The notes beneath the pieces were generated by a model. The model was given only the letters and a program-made list of their open reading frames with translations, did no database searches and was not told where the DNA came from. This document shows, piece by piece, positions 32,899-37,460 of a stretch of 37,460 bases of DNA. Origin of the DNA: CAZUMW01 sp964621615 (GTDB lineage Bacteria; Desulfobacterota; WTBG01; CAIYCZ01; CAIRTM01); assembly GCA_964621615.1 (NCBI GenBank), contig CAZUMW010000045.1:1-37460 (forward strand), written 5' to 3'. Position numbers and translations under genes: made by a program. The first letter of the stretch is position 1. Every line of letters starts with the position of its first letter.

Positions 32899-34263
32899 AT
32901 GAACACAAAAATTGCTCTGACAACACTCGGATGCAAGGTTAACCAATGCGACTCGGCAGCTATTGAGCAGTCACTGCGCGAAAAAGGTTTTTCCATTGTC
33001 CCGTTCGGCAGCAGCGCAGACATTATAATCGTCAACACCTGTATCGTTACCGGAAAAACGCAGGCCCAGTCGCGCAACATGATCCGCCGTGCATTAAAGC
33101 AGCGCGCTGGCTGCCGCGTCATTGTTACGGGCTGCTACGCGCAGAAATATCCGGGGGATATTGCTGCGCTTTCTGATCGCATTTTCGTGCGGGGAAACGC
33201 TGAAAAAGAGGGCATACCCGACCTTGCTGCACACTGTTGCAGGTCCGGCTGCTCCCGCATCATCGTCTCACCCATTTCCGAAAAAAAAACATTTACAACC
33301 CCCTGCGGCAGCACGTTTCTTAACCGCACGCGCGCGTTTCTTAAAATACAGGACGGCTGTAACAGCAGGTGCACCTACTGCGTTGTTCCCTCTGTGCGCG
33401 GACCCGCCCGGAGCCTCTCCCCCCGCGAAGTGCACAGGCGCGTCACAGCGTTTGCGCAGCAGAGCTATCCTGAAATTGTGCTCACGGGCATACACCTGGG
33501 GCTCTACGGAAGGGACCTGCATCCGCGCACCGATGTTGTTTCGCTTGTGCGCTCGCTGGAGCCGCTCTGCACAGCGCACAGAATGCGGGTACGCCTCAGC
33601 TCCCTTGAGCCGCGCGAGATAACGGGCGAGCTGATATCGTGCATGAAAAATTCAGGCATCATATGCCCGCATCTTCACATTCCGATGCAAAGCGGCGACA
33701 GCACTGTTCTCAAAAACATGAACAGGCCCTACAGCCCCGCCTTGTTTGAAGAGCTGGTCCACAGGCTTGCAGAGTCAATCCCCGATATTAACATAGGCAT
33801 AGACGTCATTGCCGGCTTTCCGGGGGAAACAGACCTGCAGTTTGAAAATACCGTCTCCCTGCTGAACCGCATTCCAGCCGGGTACCTGCACGTGTTTCCC
33901 TACTCCGTGAGAGAAGGGACCCCGGCTGCCCGCTTCGAATCCATGGTTCCCGAAAAAGTAAAAAAGGAGCGGGCCAGGGTGCTCCGCAGCATTTCAGACG
34001 AAAAAAAACACCGGTTTTATTCTTCTTACACCGGCAGACTGCTGCAGGTTATTCCGGAGAAAAAAAGCACCGCTGAAACCGGTATGCTGCATGGCTTTTC
34101 ACGGAACTATATTCCTGTTTCATTTTCGGGCAGCGCCGCCGCCCTGCCCGAAAATGAAATACCCGTAGAAATAACCGGGGTTGAAGGAACAAGGGTTTCA
34201 GGCGTGCTGAAAACAGAACCCGGACGGCTGACCCCTTCCGGGCAGCTGCCTGCGCAGGCTTAA
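32899..34263 (+). CDS. mtaB: tRNA N6-threonylcarbamoyladenosine A37 methylthiotransferase MtaB
   Basis: A 454-residue cytosolic radical SAM enzyme that adds a methylthio group to t6A at position 37 of ANN-reading tRNAs. The N-terminal UPF0004 domain carries the three cysteines of the auxiliary [4Fe-4S] cluster: Cys12 (TLGCKVNQ), Cys48 (NTCIV) and Cys79 (TGCYAQ). The radical SAM cluster is Cys154-x3-Cys158-x2-Cys161 (CNSRCTYC). Later motifs VLTGIHLGLYG, IPMQSGD and GIDVIAGFPGE are typical. The LGCKVNQ start and the T/IHLG form point to MtaB rather than MiaB or RimO. The C-terminal 75 residues are divergent and no standard TRAM domain could be drawn. It starts a plus-strand group with the phosphofructokinase gene 41 bases downstream. 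Confidence 0.92.
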   Translation: MNTKIALTTLGCKVNQCDSAAIEQSLREKGFSIVPFGSSADIIIVNTCIVTGKTQAQSRNMIRRALKQRAGCRVIVTGCYAQKYPGDIAALSDRIFVRGNAEKEGIPDLAAHCCRSGCSRIIVSPISEKKTFTTPCGSTFLNRTRAFLKIQDGCNSRCTYCVVPSVRGPARSLSPREVHRRVTAFAQQSYPEIVLTGIHLGLYGRDLHPRTDVVSLVRSLEPLCTAHRMRVRLSSLEPREITGELISCMKNSGIICPHLHIPMQSGDSTVLKNMNRPYSPALFEELVHRLAESIPDINIGIDVIAGFPGETDLQFENTVSLLNRIPAGYLHVFPYSVREGTPAARFESMVPEKVKKERARVLRSISDEKKHRFYSSYTGRLLQVIPEKKSTAETGMLHGFSRNYIPVSFSGSAAALPENEIPVEITGVEGTRVSGVLKTEPGRLTPSGQLPAQA

Positions 34264-34304
34264 CCCTTCTTCACACGGAAATCGACCAATTAAGGAGACC
34301 GTCA

Positions 34305-35627
34305 ATGGATGATCATCACCTTTGCCGGGAAGATTTTTCTATCAGCTCTGTCGGCACCCCCTCACTTCTCTCTCCGCGCAATCCCGCATACACCGGCTTT
34401 ATAACCGGGGGCGGCAGAATTCTGTATTCAGCCGAAACCCCCGCGGGTAAAGAGATGCCCGCGGAAGAAAGCCGCCGGCTGTCATTTGAAATGGCGGGCC
34501 CCCGCGAGCGCCTTTTTTTCAGCCCGGCAGCGTGCCGCTGCGCTATCGTGACATGCGGGGGCTTGTGCCCTGGCATAAATGACGTTATCCGGGCCATTGT
34601 GTATGAGGCGTATGAAGAATACGGAGTAAAAGATGTATACGGCTTTCAGTACGGCTACAAGGGAATGGTGAAAGATCATGACATTCCGCCGGTCAGGCTC
34701 GATACAGACATTGTAAACAGCATTCATGAAATAGGCGGGACAATCCTGAGCTCATCGCGGGGTCCGCAGGATCCCCGATCGATGGTTGACTTTCTGGAGG
34801 AGCTTAGCATCTCGGTTGTGTTTACCATCGGCGGCGACGGGACGCTACGGGGCGCCCGGGCCCTTGCTAAAGAGATACACAAACGCGCGCTGCTGATTGC
34901 GGTTATCGGCATACCCAAAACCATTGACAACGACATCCCTTTTGTTGAAAAAACATTCGGCTTTGAAACCGCTGTGGCGGCATCGCGTGAAGTCATTCAA
35001 TCCGCACATGTTGAATCAAAGGGGACTGAAAACGGCATCGGCCTTGTAAAGCTTATGGGCCGGGATTCCGGCTTTATTGCAGCGCAGGCTACCCTTGCAA
35101 ACGCGGACGTCAATTTTTGTCTGATTCCTGAGGTTGACTTCACACTGGAAGGCCCCGGCGGGTTTTTGCAGCAGCTCGAGACACGGCTCAGGCGGCGCAG
35201 ACACGCGGTTATTGTGGTTGCCGAGGGAGCGGGCCAACCGCTGATGAGCGCGGACCCGCGCACAGACGCTTCCGGGAATATTCTGTATGAAGATATCGGC
35301 GTTTATCTGAAAAACCGGATCGCTGATTACTTCCGCCGGATAGACATGCCTGCTTCGGTAAAATATATCGACCCGAGCTATATCATCCGCAGCAAGCCCG
35401 CCAATGCAAACGATTCCCTGTTCTGCCTTCGAATGGGTCAGCATGCAGTGCATGCCGGCCTTTCCGGAAAAACAGAGATGATGGTGGGATACTGGAATCA
35501 GCACTTTACCCATGTTCCGCTGAAGCTCGCAACGCTGCACCGGAAAAAAGTGGACCCTCGTGGAGAGCTGTGGCGCACGGTTCTTGCAGTAACCGAGCAG
35601 GGGCAGCCGGGGCAGAATGCACAGTAG
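34305..35627 (+). CDS. ATP-dependent 6-phosphofructokinase (plant/trypanosome-like group)
   Basis: A 440-residue cytosolic glycolytic enzyme that phosphorylates fructose 6-phosphate. Key motifs: TCGGLCPGIND (83-93), GGDGTLRGA from residue 176, PKTIDND (204-210) and, further on, MGRDSGF. In this superfamily Gly in GGDGT favours ATP over pyrophosphate, while Lys in PKTIDND is usual for PPi-dependent and for plant or trypanosomatid ATP enzymes. The combination seen here, plus an N-terminal extension of about 75 residues, fits the latter ATP group. Allosteric sites of E. coli PfkA cannot be assumed. The ATG has AAGGAG 8 bases upstream. It follows mtaB by 41 bases. Confidence 0.92.
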   Translation: MDDHHLCREDFSISSVGTPSLLSPRNPAYTGFITGGGRILYSAETPAGKEMPAEESRRLSFEMAGPRERLFFSPAACRCAIVTCGGLCPGINDVIRAIVYEAYEEYGVKDVYGFQYGYKGMVKDHDIPPVRLDTDIVNSIHEIGGTILSSSRGPQDPRSMVDFLEELSISVVFTIGGDGTLRGARALAKEIHKRALLIAVIGIPKTIDNDIPFVEKTFGFETAVAASREVIQSAHVESKGTENGIGLVKLMGRDSGFIAAQATLANADVNFCLIPEVDFTLEGPGGFLQQLETRLRRRRHAVIVVAEGAGQPLMSADPRTDASGNILYEDIGVYLKNRIADYFRRIDMPASVKYIDPSYIIRSKPANANDSLFCLRMGQHAVHAGLSGKTEMMVGYWNQHFTHVPLKLATLHRKKVDPRGELWRTVLAVTEQGQPGQNAQ

Positions 35628-35649
35628 CTATACTCACAAATAAAAATGA

Positions 35650-35677
35650 ATGACAAACCTTACAAAACAGCTATACT
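35650..35677 (+). promoter_or_regulatory. Possible sigma-70 promoter for the lipoprotein gene
   Basis: ATGACA (35650-35655) and TATACT (35672-35677), each one base from consensus, separated by 16 bases. The predicted start near 35684 leaves a leader of about 60 bases. Confidence 0.4.
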
Positions 35678-35746
35678 TTTACATAATGTATGCGAGTGTA
35701 TCATTTCGTGCTTCATGTTTCCGTTTTGACCATATAGGAGGCGGAT

Positions 35747-37108
35747 ATGAAATACAGGAACCGTTCGGCTCTATTTTTGTTTATGCTCCTAGCTCCAATA
35801 ATGTATATAACCGGATGCAACGGCGATGATACGGACAACCAGACGCTGACGACCTCTTCAACAACCACAACCTCTATTCCGGAAAATATCGGCTCTCATC
35901 TTATTCATCCTGACGACCTCACCTTCAAAGGCTCATTCAGGCTTCCTGAAGGCGCTCAGGAACCGGGCTGGGAGTACAGCGGCTATGCAATGACCCATTA
36001 TCCCGACGGGGATCCGGACGGAGCAGCGGACGGCTATCCCGGCTCGCTGTTTATTGTCGGACACGATCACGATCAGGACGTTGCAGAAATAGCCATACCC
36101 GCACCGGTTATTTCAGACAACAAAAGCCTTGAAGACCTGCCGGCCGCACATCACCTGCAGGATTTTCACGATGTCAGAAACAATTTTTACGGATATCTCG
36201 AGATCCCCCGTGCAGGGCTGCAGTATCTTCCCGCGCAGGCCCTCCAGACTTCCGGCAAGCTGTATTTTTGCTGGGGGCAGCACTTCGAGGATGAGCAGAG
36301 CCCGACCCACGGGTGGTGCGGGATCAATCTTTCAGATCCGCAGCCGGCCGGCCCCTGGCATTTCGGTATGTATACCAATTATGTAACCTGCGATTACCTG
36401 TTTTCGGTGCCTGATAGCTGGGCCGACACGTATGCGCCCGGACAGCTTCTTGCCTCAGGCCGCTTCCGTGACGGCACCTGGGGCGGGCGGGGACCGGCGC
36501 TGTTTGTCTGTGCTCCCTGGAATGACGGCAATCCTCCGGCACAAAACGCAACCCTCAGCACAATCACCCCGCTGCTGCTGTATGGAACTCAGCAGGCGGG
36601 CGCACTCTACATTACCTCCTCTGAAGACATGGAAATGCATAACTTCAAGGAAGCCGATGAATGGTCAGGGGGCGCATGGCTGACCGCCGGAGATAAATCG
36701 GCGGTTGCGCTTGTCGGCACCAAGGCAACGGGCAGCTGCTGGTACGGGTTTGCTAACGGGGTCGAATACCCGATATCGGGCGATCCGGGGGAACAGTACC
36801 CTGATGTGCCGCCGTGGCCGTATGATGACCGGGGATGGTGGTCTGAAGGCATATCTGCCCAGATTATTTTTTTCGACCCCCGGGAGCTGGGACAGGTCGC
36901 TGCAGGCGAGCTTGAAACCTATGAGCCGCAGCCGTATGCAGCTCTCGATATTAACGAACAGCTCTTCGATCCGGTTATGGATCCGGTGCGCTCAAAGCGA
37001 TATCTGCTCGGTGCCGCAGCCTTTGACCGGCAAAACGGCCTGCTCTATATTGTCGAACGCCGTGCCGATGGGGATAAAAGCCTTATTCATGTGTGGGGCG
37101 TGGAATAA
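35747..37108 (+). CDS. Lipoprotein of unknown function, probable beta-propeller
   Basis: A 453-residue protein. The signal peptide ends in a good lipobox Ile-Thr-Gly-Cys24, so it should be lipid-anchored. A Thr/Ser-rich linker follows (about 29-45). The rest is rich in Gly, Trp, Tyr and Asp with repeated strand-turn patterns, such as GSLFIVGHDHDQDVAEIAIP, GALYITSSEDMEMHN and GLLYIVERRADGDKSLIHVW, which resemble propeller blades. I do not recognise a family or catalytic site. Several Cys and His residues are scattered in the middle. A strong ribosome site (AGGAGG) precedes the ATG. It is preceded by its own possible promoter and followed directly by a perfect hairpin, so it is probably a single-gene unit on the cell surface or in the periplasm. 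Confidence 0.8.
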   Translation: MKYRNRSALFLFMLLAPIMYITGCNGDDTDNQTLTTSSTTTTSIPENIGSHLIHPDDLTFKGSFRLPEGAQEPGWEYSGYAMTHYPDGDPDGAADGYPGSLFIVGHDHDQDVAEIAIPAPVISDNKSLEDLPAAHHLQDFHDVRNNFYGYLEIPRAGLQYLPAQALQTSGKLYFCWGQHFEDEQSPTHGWCGINLSDPQPAGPWHFGMYTNYVTCDYLFSVPDSWADTYAPGQLLASGRFRDGTWGGRGPALFVCAPWNDGNPPAQNATLSTITPLLLYGTQQAGALYITSSEDMEMHNFKEADEWSGGAWLTAGDKSAVALVGTKATGSCWYGFANGVEYPISGDPGEQYPDVPPWPYDDRGWWSEGISAQIIFFDPRELGQVAAGELETYEPQPYAALDINEQLFDPVMDPVRSKRYLLGAAAFDRQNGLLYIVERRADGDKSLIHVWGVE

Positions 37109-37130
37109 ATTATTGCTGACGCAATAATTT
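37107..37130 (+). terminator. Perfect 10-bp hairpin overlapping the lipoprotein stop codon
   Basis: AAATTATTGC (37107-37116) and GCAATAATTT (37121-37130) around a TGAC loop. The stem begins inside the TAA stop. It is A/T-rich and has no long T-run, so termination is plausible but not certain. Confidence 0.45.
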
Positions 37131-37207
37131 ACAGTCCTGTAAAAAGTCAGAAAAACAGGATCTTGTGAGGAGCGGAGCAACGAAGAAAGCCGGTTTTTTT
37201 TAATTAG

Positions 37208-37336
37208 TCAGGAGAGAAGAGATTGCTTCCCTTCGTGATTTTGTTTAAAATAAATTTCCGCCATAATGTCATCATAGCTTACATCCGGCGGAAGTTTACT
37301 TATCATGTCCATTACCTGTTGTTTTATTGTTGCCAT
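37208..37336 (-). CDS. Short antitoxin-like protein (42 residues), possibly truncated
   Basis: A 42-residue frame on the minus strand: MATIKQQVMDMISKLP at the start, DVSYDDIMAEIYFKQ in the middle, then a short polar tail. The sequence resembles the N-terminal part of small antitoxins that begin with a helix plus a (D/Y)-(D/E)-D-I-M motif and normally run to 60-75 residues. GGAG lies 7 bases before the ATG. No toxin gene is seen on either side (the window ends 124 bases upstream of the start), so this is either a shortened orphan antitoxin or the edge of a toxin-antitoxin locus that continues outside the window. Confidence 0.5.
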   Translation of the reverse strand: MATIKQQVMDMISKLPPDVSYDDIMAEIYFKQNHEGKQSLLS

Positions 37337-37421
37337 GATAAAGCTCCGAATCAAAATTCATTTTTATTTTCATATGTCTCATAAGTCATAACCTGCGGCA
37401 AAGGTGCAGGCTTGATTAATG

Positions 37422-37438
37422 AGCCGCTCTAAGCGGCT
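37422..37438. repeat. Short perfect hairpin near the window end
   Basis: AGCCGCT (37422-37428) and AGCGGCT (37432-37438) with a 3-base loop. It lies upstream of the antitoxin-like gene and could be a terminator of a gene outside the window or an operator. Confidence 0.3.
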
Positions 37439-37460
37439 GCAAAAACACATAACTCAAAAC

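Noticed and set aside
1..37460. CRISPR arrays, tRNA or rRNA genes, prophage or transposase genes
   Set aside because: No regularly spaced direct repeats, no T-arm consensus in the gaps, and no integrase or transposase motif in any frame.

Overview
The window reads as a chromosomal segment of a Gram-negative, probably anaerobic bacterium, most likely in the Desulfobacterota (Desulfobacterales-like). The pointers are a PxxKW-type cysteine-rich small protein, a tetraheme cytochrome c of the c554 kind, cytosolic multi-PAS phosphorelay kinases, a bactofilin, an AroD-AroE fusion and an MtaB-type methylthiotransferase. This placement is inferred from protein families alone. No rRNA, tRNA, CRISPR array, integrase or transposase was seen.

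Layout. 0.1-3.4 kb (+): an ATC-hydrolase-like protein, an unrecognised exported protein and an exported FG-GAP/VCBS propeller protein. 3.5-12.0 kb (-): five adjacent signalling genes, consisting of two large cytosolic hybrid histidine kinases and three receiver proteins. One receiver protein carries a histidine-kinase dimerisation domain but no ATPase domain, and another ends in a CxxC...CxxC tail. 12.3-18.0 kb (-): a HlyD-type adaptor, ABC ATPase and two ABC-2 permeases (a YbhGFSR-like exporter), followed by a radical SAM protein. 18.3-19.1 kb (+): a short membrane coiled-coil protein resembling the N-terminus of an M23 peptidase, and a bactofilin. 19.5-22.3 kb (+): a large exported PQQ-type propeller protein. 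22.6-23.5 kb (+): the PxxKW protein and the tetraheme cytochrome. 23.5-28.4 kb (-): an overlapping shikimate operon (aroDE-aroA-aroC-ThiF-like) behind a consensus sigma-70 promoter. 28.4-29.0 kb (-): an HD-domain hydrolase. 29.3-32.7 kb (+): an outer-membrane barrel protein, then an ECF sigma factor, zinc anti-sigma factor, small exported helical protein and DUF3106-like repeat protein. 32.9-37.1 kb (+): mtaB, a plant/trypanosome-style 6-phosphofructokinase and a lipoprotein. 37.2-37.3 kb (-): a 42-residue antitoxin-like reading frame.

How the parts work together. The minus-strand signalling block has every part needed for a phosphorelay: two kinases, one HPt domain and several receivers. It has no DNA-binding output, so the output must lie elsewhere or be protein-protein. 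The ECF operon looks like an envelope-stress circuit in which sigma, anti-sigma and two exported helical proteins are translationally coupled. The aro genes encode four enzymatic steps of chorismate synthesis (AroD, AroE, AroA, AroC). AroB, AroK and the first step are absent here.

The most notable non-coding signals are a palindromic repeat of about 100 bp present in two copies 10 kb apart (12140-12250 and 22335-22432), a 138-bp element with inverted ends (18071-18208), a stem-loop predicted at the very 5' end of the aro transcript, and a nested hairpin leader in front of the PQQ-propeller gene. I found no clearly new defence or mobile system. The strongest candidates for undescribed biology are the two-copy repeat, the ECF operon with its 18-residue repeat protein, and the kinase-like protein without a catalytic domain.
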